Notes under the pieces: generated by a model
Told to the model about the DNA's origin: nothing
Databases searched by the model: none
The model's input: only the letters and a program-made list of their open reading frames with translations
Source: Tetrapyrgos nigripes
Lineage: Eukaryota > Basidiomycota > Agaricomycetes > Agaricales > Campanellaceae
Assembly: GCA_013368315.1 (NCBI GenBank)
Contig: JAACJM010000024.1
Location: forward strand, 248,001-312,000
Direction: 5' to 3'
Length of the DNA: 64,000 nt
Program-made: the position numbers and the translations under genes
In this document: piece after piece, positions 24,470-36,294 of the stretch
How positions within the stretch are numbered: the first letter of the stretch is position 1
Layout: every line of letters begins with the position of its first letter

Positions 24470-27400
24470 GGTTGGTGTACTGATGACAGATAGATGTCGA
24501 TGAGTAATTGGTGATGGTAATCGATAATCCCTGGTCTGATGTGGGGTAGAGAGTTGGGAGATTAGGGGGTGAACTGACTTCTTTTTAAAGGCCTGCCAGG
24601 ACCATGAGTCAGCGTAGGGAACAAGTAGATCGTGATACCGTCAGACGGGGATTTTACAGCTGTCAGTAGCAATCTTAGCCGACGGGATAGGGAGGTTTTC
24701 AGTATTTGGTCTACATAGGGCATTTCCGGCGGCTGAGCGGGAATATATTTCCGTTGGACCAGAAGAATTGGCTGAGGGTTGATGGGATTGCTGTTGCTAG
24801 CCGCAGATTAGCAATGTACGTGTCTAGATGACCTGGCTGCCCGGCTGCATCAGACAAAATTAAAGATCTGACAGACACCCGGGCTGAAATGGCCATCCGT
24901 GCATGCATAGGTCCTCCACGTAAGCTGGAATCCCTGTCGACTTGATGCGAACGTTGATGTCGTCCATGTAAGCTGAGATCCCCGGAATGATACGCAGTCG
25001 ATGAATGCAGACTCCATGACATCGTGGCTTCGCTCTAGGGAAGGAAAAGTAAAGACGAATAGCATTACTAATGTTGTAACTTGGTACAAGAAGGCTGCTA
25101 CAACACGATCACCAGAAAAAGTACGCCTGCCTTGGTTGCTGATTTATGTATACCTGTCTTGGTAGGTAGAATAGTGCGCGGGTGTAGGATTGCTGTAGAA
25201 CGTGCACCAGGACATGGCATTGGGAGGGATGCACTGAAGATACCTTTAGGACAATCGTCAGACAACTCATAAAGGCTATAGTAAGTTAAGTAAGACTAGC
25301 TGCACGCACCGACGAGCATGCACAATTTCTGCTCTCATTTTTCAAATTACTGTCCTATATCCCACGAGGTCAAGCTGAGACGAATCGAAGAGTTGAAGTC
25401 TGAAGAGGAAGATACCAGCTGAGATAAGGAGTTTGCGAGCAGTGAACCGAGCTCCCTGAACTCTTTCTGTACACCCGCCATGAGCTTAAGGGGATGATAA
25501 AGCTCATTGCAACTTCAAAAATTTCAGATTGGAAAGTCGAAGATTCTGAACCATCTTGGCGATAAATTCGGACGCAGCAGATGATGTAAAATGCAGAGAC
25601 AGCATATACAGGACAAAGCGGCTTTGAGTGACAGGGTCAAGCACGCGTGCGAATAAAGCAACTGTCAAAGCGTCTTTCTCCTTCCCTCCAGTCGGTAAGG
25701 CACTTTTTTAGTCTATCTATGCAGCTCATGGGCCTGATATACCTCTTTTTTTGTCCACAGAGTGGCATTATGGCACAGTTTGAAGGATAACACTACAGAC
25801 AACCCTCTTCTTCCACACCAATCCCGTTGTTGCATTCAGAGATGCCTGACTGAAGCTATGGTCTCTGAACAGGCTGCTGAGCTCGTAGACAGACAGTTTG
25901 GGAGCACTCGACATTGGTGACATCTAGGACTCATTGTACATTGACCGTGTACTAGTAAGTAAACAACCAATGGCAGTCGAGTATCTACTTACAGGGGTAT
26001 ATCCCTCAACTCTAGCTTCACAGAGCATTCTAGGAAATTACGAAACTTCAGCGGGAAAGAAGGGTTAGACGACTGACTATGTGGGTTAGAATCGTTTACA
26101 ACCTTGAACTGACGTGGCTCACCTTTTTCAAGCCGATGGGCATCCATAGGTGACCGGAGGGTTTTCAAAGCAGCGAATTATCGCCTTGAAATCAACCAGC
26201 ATCACTGCCTGAAGAGGGAAGACAGGTTTGCTCGCGAAGCTGGGTCGTCCCTAGGTTGGAGACTCGGAGTCCGGGCGCATAAACCCCTTGCAAAGGCCAT
26301 CTGCAACAAGAAAAACCTTCAGCCTTCGCTTCGAAAAGCCTTTGTCGATTTCTTTAGTCGGACTCGTTAATCCAAGGCTTCAGCCGAAGTACCCATTCCA
26401 TGTACCAACGCCACTGCAAGATCGAAGAGCGTTACCTCATTTTCTGGAGGAGGATGTTCGCCTGTAGCATGCAAAGATGTCGGGAAGGCAAATGTCATGA
26501 AGGAAGGAATCAAGTGTAGTGTCGCTCATGGAGTTGATACAGGACGTTTCAGTAGACGATGGCGCCTGGGGCAAAACGAGTTGTTCTACAACCAGCCATT
26601 TCCTTCTTCGTTGCAAGGCAGAATCAAGCCGAACGAGTAGCAGCAGCAGAAGGGGTCTTCTAATTTCGGATACTGCAGAGTAGCATGAAGAAACGGAACG
26701 CGAATATGATACCAGGCGGTCACCGGTCACCATCTGGATCGTTTGAATACCTGAGCTGTGAGTCTGGATTTTCAAGGTCTTGGGAGCATCAGTTCTAACG
26801 ACCAACAAACGTCTGGACAGAGTGACATTGCCTCTTCTGTATGACAGCCTCGCATTTGGAGACAGTAAAACATGGCTGCTCAGCAAGTTAGGCTGTCCAC
26901 AGACGTCATCGTTTCACCATTGCCAAATGAAGCGTCCCCAGTTCAGACAAGTCGTCCTATGGATCAGGAGTCCCGCCTTCATTCCAAGAATGAGACTCTG
27001 CATGAGTGGTTACAGATATTCATGACCGGTTGGCCGGCAGACGCACGGATGCGTGGAACTATCGTAGAGTTGTAAGTCTCTGGGATTTTATCGTCCTATG
27101 AGGATCACTCATAACGATCCGACGGAAGAGTGGACAGGGCGCCATCACCTTCAACCGTGTGGTATCTCAAGACACCAGTGTCTTCGCCTGAGGAAGAGAG
27201 GCCAGAACAATATGGACAAAGGCAGAGGTGATTTTTCCATGGGGACTGAGCCGTTTGCTTTGCAGCATCGCATTCTTTGTCTTGACGAATCTACTCTGGG
27301 CAAGCCTAGCAATGTCTTTATACACAAGAGATTGCTTGTTTTGGGCGAAGTATGTTCGAATTCGCGAAACTCATCCTGGTCACCAATCACGTGAACGTTG

Positions 27401-27471
27401 TTTACTCGCTCGCTCACGTCCTTTTCCTCATCCTTCATTTTCACGACCACTGCCCACGTCTTTTCACGACC
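24470..27471. other. 3-kb gene-poor stretch
   Basis: No gene could be supported. Short open frames on both strands (for example 24,711-25,022 minus, 26,437-26,886 minus and 26,780-27,075 plus) have no recognised motif. The plus-strand one reads like a scrap of an F-box or leucine-rich protein (RLDRVTLPLLYDSLAFGD) but is isolated. This may be decayed accessory sequence. Confidence 0.35.
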
Positions 27472-29106
27472 ATGTCTACCCTTTTCACCAACGCTCTCTT
27501 CCGAGCGCATCAAGAGAACAATATACGGGGTATTGTTAACGACGCTCTCCAGCGAATCCGTACTATACGAGCTCCTCCGGACTCAGAAAAACAGCAGCAA
27601 GATGAAGAATACCTTTTGGCTTTACTCGGGCCAGTTTACACGGGAACCGAGAGGAAGAAGATCCTGGACTTCTTGAATCGAACAATATACCCACTCCCCT
27701 TACGTCCAACTCTCTCCCGTTCCAATCTCTCAGGTTGGAATATCTCCGACTATCTATCCTTCTTTCTCTCTCATGGTGGGGTCGGCAATGAGCGCATTGC
27801 AGTTGGCACCATCCCTTCACAAACCACACCCGAATTTCTTCTCGCAAAGAACGGACCCGTGTCTGGCGAAGACAAGCGTGCTGCAGATCGGCTGAGGAAA
27901 CTTCTACTGGAACCCTCCTATAGCTGGGAGACCGGCCATATTGTTGCTCATATACATCGTTTTCTATGCGACGTCGCATTTTGGCAATGCTGGGAGTCAA
28001 TCTACATGCTGCTTTTGGAAATAGGTATGAGGATGACACCGTTGCAGAAAGGTGACGATCCTCTGGGCGAGTTGGAGGAAGAGATTCGGGAAGCTCTACA
28101 TCGGCGCGAAAGGGACATCAAAAACGGCAGCTACAACAAGGCGGAGAGGGTTGCGTGCCGGAGCAAACATATTGGGGAGCTCTTCCCTCGTCTGGATGAA
28201 GAGGCACTCGAGATATTTTTTCCACTAATATTCCCATCCCTCGATCTCTCCCTCTACCAATTCACCGGTGACATTTTTCACTTGCTCGGGGCGCTCCTCA
28301 CCATCCTATTGGAAGAGATTCATCCAGGTCTGGCCAAGGGCGAGGAACCGGGAACGCCTATCCGTCTTTCGGAGAAAAACGTTCGCATATTCACGGCCTT
28401 CGTTTTTCTCGCTGATATCGTCTCTACTTCCTTCCTCGCTCGTCTGGCCTACGACGTTGTACAACCTGGGGTTCCTCAAAATATTGACACCCATATCCGA
28501 AGGATTATGCGGCTGAAGAAACTCACCCATCTGTTCCCTGCTCTAAGAAGCATCTCCATCTACGTCCTTGGATTTAAGGACATGTACACCAAAATCCACA
28601 CGACCTACCTGGACGCCAACGACATCATCTTTCGTTGGGCAGAAGCACGGTCCCACAAAAGTGTCACCATTATGGAGCCTTTCGGGTTGGAGTTGACGCA
28701 TTTACAAAACCAATCCAAGAAGAATGATCCTGATTACCAAAGGAGCCTCAGGCTCGACCCCGAAATAAAAATCATTCTCTACTTGATGTCGCATCAGCAC
28801 ATCTACGCTCCGCCCCGAGGCAAACTCTCTGTATGCATTGGTTCGTCCTCTTTGATGTCATGGGTCTCATGGCAGTGGGTTTGGGAATTCTGGAGGAACG
28901 ACAATCTCTTTTTCACAATTCCTTCGATCATTGAACACGCGCAAGAGGATATAGAGAAGACTAGGGTGTGGGAGCTCCCAACGACCAATGTTGTGAAGGA
29001 ATATCGTCTGAATGACGAATTCATAGAAGCTATTTTTGAGGTGAACAAAACGGTCAGTAAGGCGGTGAGGCAGGAGTTGGAGTCTTTGGAGGCGAGCAGC
29101 TCTTGA
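27472..29106 (+). CDS. large single-exon fungal protein, possible decayed deaminase-like domain
   Basis: An uninterrupted frame encodes 544 residues from MSTLFTNALFRAHQENN; an upstream in-frame start at 27,352 would add 40 residues of less plausible sequence. The middle is helical and charged. Towards the C-terminus the block PEIKIILYLMSHQHIYAPP followed by KLSVCIGSSSLMSW occupies the position of the zinc-binding region of fungal OTT_1508-like nucleic-acid deaminases. Those typically have HAE-x-LLLYL..HP.I..P and SKLSCxxC. Here the HAE and CxxC residues are missing. If the likeness is right the protein would be catalytically dead; otherwise it is simply an unknown lineage-specific protein. 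Neighbouring DUF6535 and NSS-motif genes are also accessory. Confidence 0.5.
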   Translation: MSTLFTNALFRAHQENNIRGIVNDALQRIRTIRAPPDSEKQQQDEEYLLALLGPVYTGTERKKILDFLNRTIYPLPLRPTLSRSNLSGWNISDYLSFFLSHGGVGNERIAVGTIPSQTTPEFLLAKNGPVSGEDKRAADRLRKLLLEPSYSWETGHIVAHIHRFLCDVAFWQCWESIYMLLLEIGMRMTPLQKGDDPLGELEEEIREALHRRERDIKNGSYNKAERVACRSKHIGELFPRLDEEALEIFFPLIFPSLDLSLYQFTGDIFHLLGALLTILLEEIHPGLAKGEEPGTPIRLSEKNVRIFTAFVFLADIVSTSFLARLAYDVVQPGVPQNIDTHIRRIMRLKKLTHLFPALRSISIYVLGFKDMYTKIHTTYLDANDIIFRWAEARSHKSVTIMEPFGLELTHLQNQSKKNDPDYQRSLRLDPEIKIILYLMSHQHIYAPPRGKLSVCIGSSSLMSWVSWQWVWEFWRNDNLFFTIPSIIEHAQEDIEKTRVWELPTTNVVKEYRLNDEFIEAIFEVNKTVSKAVRQELESLEASSS

Positions 29107-29384
29107 TTCACGGACTGGGTGGATATTGTACTTGTCACTGGAATTGTCATTGTATCGTACTTAGCACTGTATGCACCTCTGTATTTTTATGTATATACCA
29201 TGCCGCAATCTCAAAATTTGAACAAGAGAAGGAGTGCGAGGAGCCACTCAAACGCGTTCTACCAAAAACTGTCACTGCCACTGTCTAATTCTTCCTATAG
29301 ACGCTGGAAACATGGCGCCTATTTACCCCAACTTGTCTTCTCCCATCACAATCGAGTGTTAGCAATCGACTCTAGACTCTATCA

Positions 29385-31645
29385 ATGGAGCCTGGCACAG
29401 CTAAGACTGAGCGCCTCCAAGCTCCTGACAGTGCTGTCACCGGGATTTGCGCGGTCAGTTTTTCGTCAACTACAAGACTCTAATGCACTTACAGAAATCT
29501 CCTCTTCAAGGCTTCAATATTGTCTCGTAGTAAGCCAAGTGACGAAGTTGCGGAATCTAGCGCGTCTTTCGTCCAAGTCAAGTTGGATGAAGGAAATGTA
29601 GAAGACGATTTGAATGGGCTCAGCAGCTCTCAACCTCGACGTTCTGCTGACACTGCTCGACGCAGTCAGCATGATTCTAGCTATGAGCTGGTGAGCCTAT
29701 GAGCGCACACTCGCTGCAATCAAGGGCAATGCTAACCCGAGGTCATTGCTAGCCAAGAATTTGGAAGGATGGAGCATACAAATGTGCACCTTCTCGACAC
29801 GGAGATCCTTGGGAAGAGTGTATGAAACGAGTCAATAAATTCGACGAGGAGATGTGCAAAGGCTGGCGGGATGATATTGATACGCTTCTGGTTTTCGTAC
29901 GTCGTTCCTTTGCCAGCAGTTGATATGGGTCCTTTATTCATCCTGGTACTTAGGCAGGTCTCTTCTCCTCTGCGGTAACAGCCTTCACCGTCGAATCCTA
30001 CCAATGGTTACAAGAAGACCCCAAAGACATCCAAGTCGCCTTACTCCTCCAAATCTCGCGCCAGTTGAGTGACCCTACTTTGAACACCACCACAGCTTCC
30101 CAAATTGACGCAGGATTCGTTCCATCGACGAGTGCAATCAGGATCAACATCTTCTGGTTCCTCAGCCTCATTCTCAGTCTTACCACTGTACTCATTGGCA
30201 TCCTTTGCAAGCAATGGCTTCGCGAGTACCAAAGAGACGTTGTCCTCTCTCAGCAACAATCCTTGGAACTCCGCCAGATGCGTTTTGAGAGTCTGGAGAG
30301 ATGGGGTGTCCCAGGTATACTGGCTGCTCTTCCTCTCCTTCTCCAAGTGTCTCTCGTATTTTTCTTTGCGGGTGTTTTGGATCTGCTATGGTCTTACAAC
30401 GTCATAGTTGCTATCTTCGCCACTGTTGTCGTCGGACTCGGACTTTCCATCATTGGAATAACAACCATCCTACCAACATACTACATCCTCTCACTAAACA
30501 AGCAGCCATCGCAGGACATCTTTCCCTGTCCATTCAAGTCGCCTCAATCGTGGCTATTTCACCGTTTGGTACTTTCAATCATCCAGATTACTTTCAGTGG
30601 TGCATTTGGACGCCGCCCGGGTCACTACTTTGATTGGGTTTCATGCGATATCCATCTCCTTCGTACATACCGCTATCTCAACCTCTACGACCCTGACGCC
30701 TACCTAGCACGCGGTATGGACTGGGTCATCAAAACGTATGGAGACAGTGTCATCATGGCCAAGCACATCTTTCATTGTTTGCAAACTTGTTCTGTACGAG
30801 TCGGTGCCTATGCAATGAGGGAGGATATGGAAACCGCCACTAGGGATGCAGTCAATCTCAAGTTTGTCGAGGCCCATTGGCGAGAGAATGTTGATACAGG
30901 AAGAGATCCTGGGATGAAGAGGTTTGCGATAGAATTGACGTTAAGAACGGTCAATGCGAGGAGTAGTCCTGTAATTGGAGCGTCTGGAGCTTTGAAAAAG
31001 TTGGCAGGGTTGATCCATGGATATGATGGACCTGGGTTGGGTGATGGTTTGTGAAAATTTGTTACTGTTTTCGTGTAGAATGCTGAAAGACGTTTTCCAT
31101 TAGACCTCTGGCTTCAAATTGTAGCCTCTATTCGCCAATATGTCGCAGAAGAACGTGCATCGGTCGACGACATTCTCCCACTTCTTGAAATCTTTGAATG
31201 CTGTTGGCATGCTCGACTGTCTACACATGTCCCGCCAATCTCGACCTCATCCCAAGATATCCTGCGCCATCTTGCTGTCGAGTTCCTAAATGATTTTGAA
31301 GGCTGGCTCAATCAGACAGATCATGACGACCTTCGTTGGGCGCGTGTATCTGAAGCTGCTGCTGCTCTCATCCGTGTTATCTATTACATGGTGCACTACT
31401 TCAGCTTTTCATCATATTCTTCATCGAATCTTCTTTGTTCGGAGAGGTTTGCTCGGTTAGTGAGGATGATAGATGAGGAGATGATAGAGATGGATATTGA
31501 AGCGGAGTGTTTGCCTGGAGTTGGGAGATATGGAAGCCTGAGGTTTACGTGGCAGGAAGCTAAGGATACGGTTTTGAGGAGGTCAGAGCTTCCCCCGGAC
31601 TATTTCAGGGTTACAGAAGCTGAATGTGGCTCAACGGACTCTTGA
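29385..31645 (+). CDS. DUF6535 multi-pass membrane protein
   Basis: A model of five or six exons starts MEPGTAKTERLQAPDSA. A hydrophilic N-terminus follows, then the DUF6535 core common in mushrooms: WEECMKRVNKFDEEMCKGW, then membrane helices. Helix one is LLVF..AGLFSSAVTAFTVE, before YQWLQEDPKD. Helix two is FWFLSLILSLTTVLIGILCKQWLREY. Helices three and four are ILAALPLLLQVSLVFFFAGV and IVAIFATVVVGLGLSIIGI. A long cytosolic C-terminal region follows, ending TEAECGSTDS. A 57-nt intron (31,054-31,110) joins the membrane part to the last exon. The function is unknown; the family is expanded in Agaricomycetes. Confidence 0.8.
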
Positions 31646-31887
31646 AATAGGAAGAGAGTACCTACTAAAGCCTACTATAGCTATGTACAAGCTTGCAGCG
31701 TATCCTGTCGAGGTGTGGCAGGGTGTGGCGCGACATAAAGAGTATGTACATATGGAGTTAGTGGGCCTGGGGGCCGCTGGTGGGAAAATGCTGGGGCCTT
31801 TTGGCCAATGAGAATGTAGGAAGAACCAACGTTCGTCGGTAATGAGCCCCATATAGTAATAGCACACTTTGCCAGTCGGCGGCGACA

Positions 31888-33855
31888 ATGCATTTCTCAA
31901 AGACATATTCGAAACTGCTCCAAGATCTCCCACCTGAACTACGCCAGAATGCAATTCAATACAGACAGGTATTTCTCTTCCCCCCCTTTTCGCCGTCCCT
32001 GATGTCCCTGACGTTATTCGCCTCGTGTTTTTCTTTGTTTTTCTTGTTTTTTTTTTGTCCTTTGTGGAAAAATGTAGCTCAAAAAGCTCATAAATCAAGT
32101 CGTTCTCGAGCTCAGCTCATTGGGCCTCAGTCCTCAAGTACTTCAAGAGCTCCTGGATAGCCAAGAAGGAGGTCATGGAACGGGACCCGGAAGCAAGACG
32201 GATGCAAAAACGGAATCACCTATCGTTCATCCCGACATTGTTGAGCATGGCTCGCCGAGAGTTGTCTACGAGATCAACAGCAAGTCTGGAAAAATCGAGC
32301 CGCAGTTGAGGGTATGGATTACCTCTCCTTTACCGGACGTCCTACGGTCTTCCAGTCGCGCAGAGTCGGACAGTGGCGAGGTCAGCGAAGAGGTCAGCGA
32401 AGAAGAGGGACATGAGCATCATAACGAGGAGCGGCTTGACACCGACGATGCCTTGAAGCTGCTCTGGGCTTTGCGACGACGAGCAGAGACTTGGGATGAC
32501 ACTGACCGTATAATTGAGGTCATCGAGTACGTCACTTCTTTCTTTCTTTTTTCAGGACACTGAAGTCTTCTCTACCAGTGAAAACACTACAGAACTCTCA
32601 GCATCCTCAGAGCCCTCAGAGCCATCCTCAGTCGTCCATGCTCGCAATTCTTCCCCGACGAGCACGGCAGGATCTCGGGAATTGGTCATACCCCTTGTTA
32701 AGGACTCGGCATTCTTCCAGCTGCTCTCGACTGCTCTTCAAGGACTGTCAGAACACTTTTCTGTACTTCACACCGAATTCACCGATACCCTAGAAGACCT
32801 AGCCAAAACCATAAGCGATTCTACACAACCTTTATCTTACTCGTCAAAATCATTCCATCCGCACTCTGTTGTTTCTTCACACCCAGGAGAGGCGAAAAGT
32901 ACAGGTGGTGCCATCAAGGTTGTCTTCGCTGACTCTGATCAGTAGGGTGGTAAACTCATTCTTGACGTTTTGCAGAGCGATCTTTATGCATGGCGAGAGA
33001 TTTTTCAACTCTATATCGAAAGTGAGGTATTCCAGAGCCTCCATGAAGCTCATCCAGGACCAACATCTACAGAAGAGTCTGAGCGCAGACTCCAGCTCTT
33101 CACGGAACGGATAACGGAGAGAGACCTAGGAGGTCGAAGAAAACTGAGGATGACAAAGAGCAGAAAGGCGCTGGAAACATTTTTGGGAATAAATATGTTC
33201 ATACTCAATATAAAGAAGGTCTGTCTCAATGTGCTTTTTCTGCTCGATCTACTCTCCACGTAGCGTTATTCAGTTACAAGAAGCCAACGCGGAAGCCACT
33301 CGTAAAATTCTAAAGAAACACGCAAAACGGACGGCTTTACCACTTCCTCATACAGATGCTTCGTCTCCTGGTCCACTTGCTCTATCATTATCGTCACTCT
33401 CTGGCAATCCTCAGCAACCCTCTTCCTCACATCCGCTACCCTCAGACCCAGGTATGGTCATCATCGGCACCTCGGTGCATTACTTCCTCCCCCGGATCCT
33501 CGTCCAAGCCATCGGCGAAACCCTCCTACCCATCATCCCGCACATCGACGACTACTCCTGCGTCATCTGCACATCCATAGCCTTCAAACCCATCCGTCTC
33601 AGCTGTGGACACCTCTTTTGCGTTCGGTGTCTAGTGAAAATGCAAAAAAGAGGACAAGACGCATGTCCAATGTGTCGAGCACCGAATGTGTTGATGGCGG
33701 ATCAGAGTAATGTGGATTGGGCGCTGCTTAATTTTATGCAGGATTGGTTTCCGGTTGAGGCGAGGAAGAAGCAGAAACAGGGAGAGAAGGAGGCGGAGGA
33801 GGAACATTGGAGGGAGATGGGTTTTGATACGTCGCAGAAGTGCGTTATCATGTAG
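31888..33855 (+). CDS. SPX-RING E3 ubiquitin ligase with C-terminal CaaX box
   Basis: Five exons encode about 520 residues. The N-terminal SPX domain begins MHFSKTYSKLLQDLP with YRQLKKLINQVV and continues to LDVLQSDLYAWREIFQLYI and FLGINMFILNIKK. SPX domains bind inositol pyrophosphates and sense phosphate. The C-terminal C3HC4 RING finger runs from CVIC through SCGHLFCVRC to CPMC (about 33,560-33,680). The combination matches fungal Pqr1-type and plant NLA-type ligases that limit phosphate uptake. A low-complexity Ser/Glu-rich insert splits the SPX domain (about 32,330-32,700). The protein ends QKCVIM, a classical prenylation (CaaX) signal predicted to be farnesylated, which would anchor it to membranes. 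Introns are about 31,969-32,076, 32,527-32,557, 32,926-32,944 or nearby, and 33,220-33,272. Confidence 0.85.
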
Positions 33856-34213
33856 TTGCCATTAACGCTGTACGAATGCTGTATGTAGTGTCTGTAGATC
33901 TAGGTGATACCCTGTGATACCAGACAGTTGTACTTACGGTCTCTTAATTCTTATTTAACTTCTTGAAGCAGTACGGGCAAACTTGCTTTATCTTGAATGG
34001 CCTCGTTCTCGCTACGATGGCTCGGTAATATCACCGTCCTCTATGCGCTTCAAAATTAAATATACTCAAACAAAGGGCCATTTATGACAAGTAAGAAACC
34101 ATCCACAGTAATAAAATTAAACGACCCCTTCTCGTCCTTGAGCCCTCTCATCGTCTTATCAGTGCAGACATCCTGCTCATGCTCATATCCTGTATCCTGG
34201 AGAGGCCGGCCCT
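33856..34213. terminator. convergent 3' spacer
   Basis: This lies between the stop codons of two convergent genes (SPX-RING and delta-COP), so it should hold both polyadenylation regions. AT-rich stretches are present but no specific signal can be assigned. Confidence 0.3.
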
Positions 34214-36161
34214 TCAAACGACCAAATACTGATCGACCTGAACTATATCATCTACAGACCACTCAACATCCTCTCCACTTGTCTTCTTCACATTCTTAAT
34301 CCCAATACCCGCCAAACTACCTTTACCGACAAAGGTGACTTCGACAGGGAAGAAAGCCCCTGCGTCGTCTCCACCTACGGTGAAGACTATTGAGCCGGAA
34401 CGCGTATCGTCGGAGGCAGAGATGGTGGGGATTGACCAAGCGAGAGAATGGGAAGAAGGGTTGAGGGACCAGTCGCCTGAGTGGGAGGAGACAGTTGGGT
34501 AGGAGCCGTCACTGAACACAATATAGTGTTAGCAAAGTAAAGAAAGAAAGAAAGAAAGAAAGAACGCACGGCAGAGGAATGGAGATGACCACGTCATAAA
34601 GCGTGACATTCTCGTTTTCGAGCTCGTACTCGATGCTGACTTCACAAGTGCCGTCGTTTGATGTAGATGGCCAGCAATTGACTACAAGCCAAAAAAAAAA
34701 AAAGAATGAGTATCACTCAACCCGAAAATCAGACATAAGACTCACTCGAAAGGGGAACATTGCTCTCATCAGTACCCGCATACCTCCACTTGACCACTGC
34801 TAAGCTTTGGTTCACAGGGAATGCTCTCGAGGGGTCTTTCAGTGCAATAACTCTCTCCTGACCAGGAGCAAACTTGGCGACATTTGGATGTTGCTTGAAT
34901 TGAAGTTGGTTACCACCAAAGTCTGTCGAGGGAGGAATGAGAGTTAAACGGAGGTGAGCCATATCGGAATCGGAAATCTGGAGATTCATATCTCCTTTGA
35001 GTTCCATGGCTTGAACGCCGCCGTCACGGAGGAGAGAGAGGGAGATGGATTCTTTAATTACGATGTGGACGCTAGAGAGAAAGAAGAAGAAGAAAAGTCA
35101 GGATTGATCAAATATGAGGAGAGTAGAAGTACCTTTGAGCGTCAACCTCTGGAAGGCTTCCTCTACCATCATTAGCAGCAGCAGGGGCAGATACAGGTTC
35201 TGGGTGAAGAGCAGGAGTAGGTGGAGCAGACAAATCGGGACTAGCAGCAGCAAGATCACCGCCCAACGCATCGAGCAATTCAGCTTGCTTAGTCTTCTTG
35301 CTGCCCAGTTTCATACCCGAGCTCTTGAATGCAGGAGCACGAGTGGCAGATGGCGCAGGTGAAGATGTAGTGATACGCGACGGTGTCGATTCTGGTGCTT
35401 CGAAACGAGGTACGGGAGCGTATCCAGATACACCACCGCCGAGGTAGCTGCTGCCGCCAGCGGAACCAGTAGCCCGACGCTGTTGCTCGCGACGTTGCAT
35501 CTCGAGTTGCTTGGCGCGACGTTTGAGTTCTTCTTTTGCTTCTGCTTCCTTGTTCTGTAGGACGTGCAATGTCAGAGGACGAGGCATAAAAGGTGTAAAG
35601 GACGCGCAAGCTGACCCTGGCAATGATTTCCTGGATTTTCTCTTCGTGACTCTCCATCTCCAAGACACTCCTAACTTGCATAAAGTTGACTTGTTCTCTG
35701 TATCCCAACGAGACGATTTCGTCGAAAGCGCCAAGGATTTCAAAAGCCTTGTGTAGTATTTCCCTCTCGTCTGGGGTTTTGCACATATCTGAAACAACTC
35801 TAGAGAACAGGTGGAGAGTATCAATGTCGAGAAGGATGTTGGATGCTTTGTTCGTGATGAGAAGAATGTACAGATCTTCGAGCGGTTGGTAGACATATCG
35901 GACTTCGGCGGTTTCGACAGTGGTATGCTGAGTGTTTGTAGGGATGAGTTTTGGGAAGGAAGCCAGGAGAGATTCGATACGGGTCCGCGTCATGTCGCGA
36001 AACTGGCGAGAAATGACGGCTGTATAGTTGCTCAGAGCTATGACCAAGGACGATGAGCTGCTTGATACCCACCTTTACCGCCTTTTGTGCATATCGAGGC
36101 TGCAAGAACAACCTGGACAGCATTGAGCTCGCTGTCAGAGATAACGACGAGAACATACCAT
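34214..36161 (-). CDS. RET2: coatomer subunit delta (delta-COP)
   Basis: This is the delta subunit of the COPI coat, which coats Golgi-to-ER and intra-Golgi vesicles. The N-terminal longin-like domain starts M|VVLAASICTKGGK|AVISRQFRDMTRTRIE. YVYQPLEDLYILLITNKASN and LSLGYREQVNFMQVRSVLEME-type segments follow. Then come a basic helix (KEAEAKEELKRRAKQLEMQR), a Ser/Ala/Pro linker, and the C-terminal mu-homology domain (IVIKESISLSLLRDGGV, MELKGDMNLQISD, FPVNQSLAVVKWRYAG, ending DDIVQVDQYLVV). The ATG is alone in its exon: intron one (36,113-36,158) begins directly after it, and exon two is only 40 nt. Pyrimidine tracts near 34,540 and 34,690 lie in introns. The length of about 535 residues is normal. 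Confidence 0.92.
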
Positions 36162-36294
36162 TTTACAGCTCTAATCGTCGTAGACGTTTCGTGGTAAGTA
36201 GTCGCAGACACGTCGCGAATTTTGCGTGAGAAGGACTTGCCATTTCAGAAACGTTTCCGAAAAATAAAAATAATTATTTTCCAAATTTTCTGCA
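36162..36294. promoter_or_regulatory. 133-bp bidirectional promoter
   Basis: Delta-COP (minus) and mRF1 (plus) start codons are 133 bp apart, so this short AT-rich spacer must serve both genes. No TATA box is clear. Confidence 0.5.

Noticed and set aside
26780..27075. F-box or leucine-rich protein fragment
   Set aside because: Only one short segment hints at this; no F-box motif or linked exons were found.
35686..36056. Plus-strand open frames over the delta-COP gene
   Set aside because: They are antisense shadows of clear delta-COP exons.
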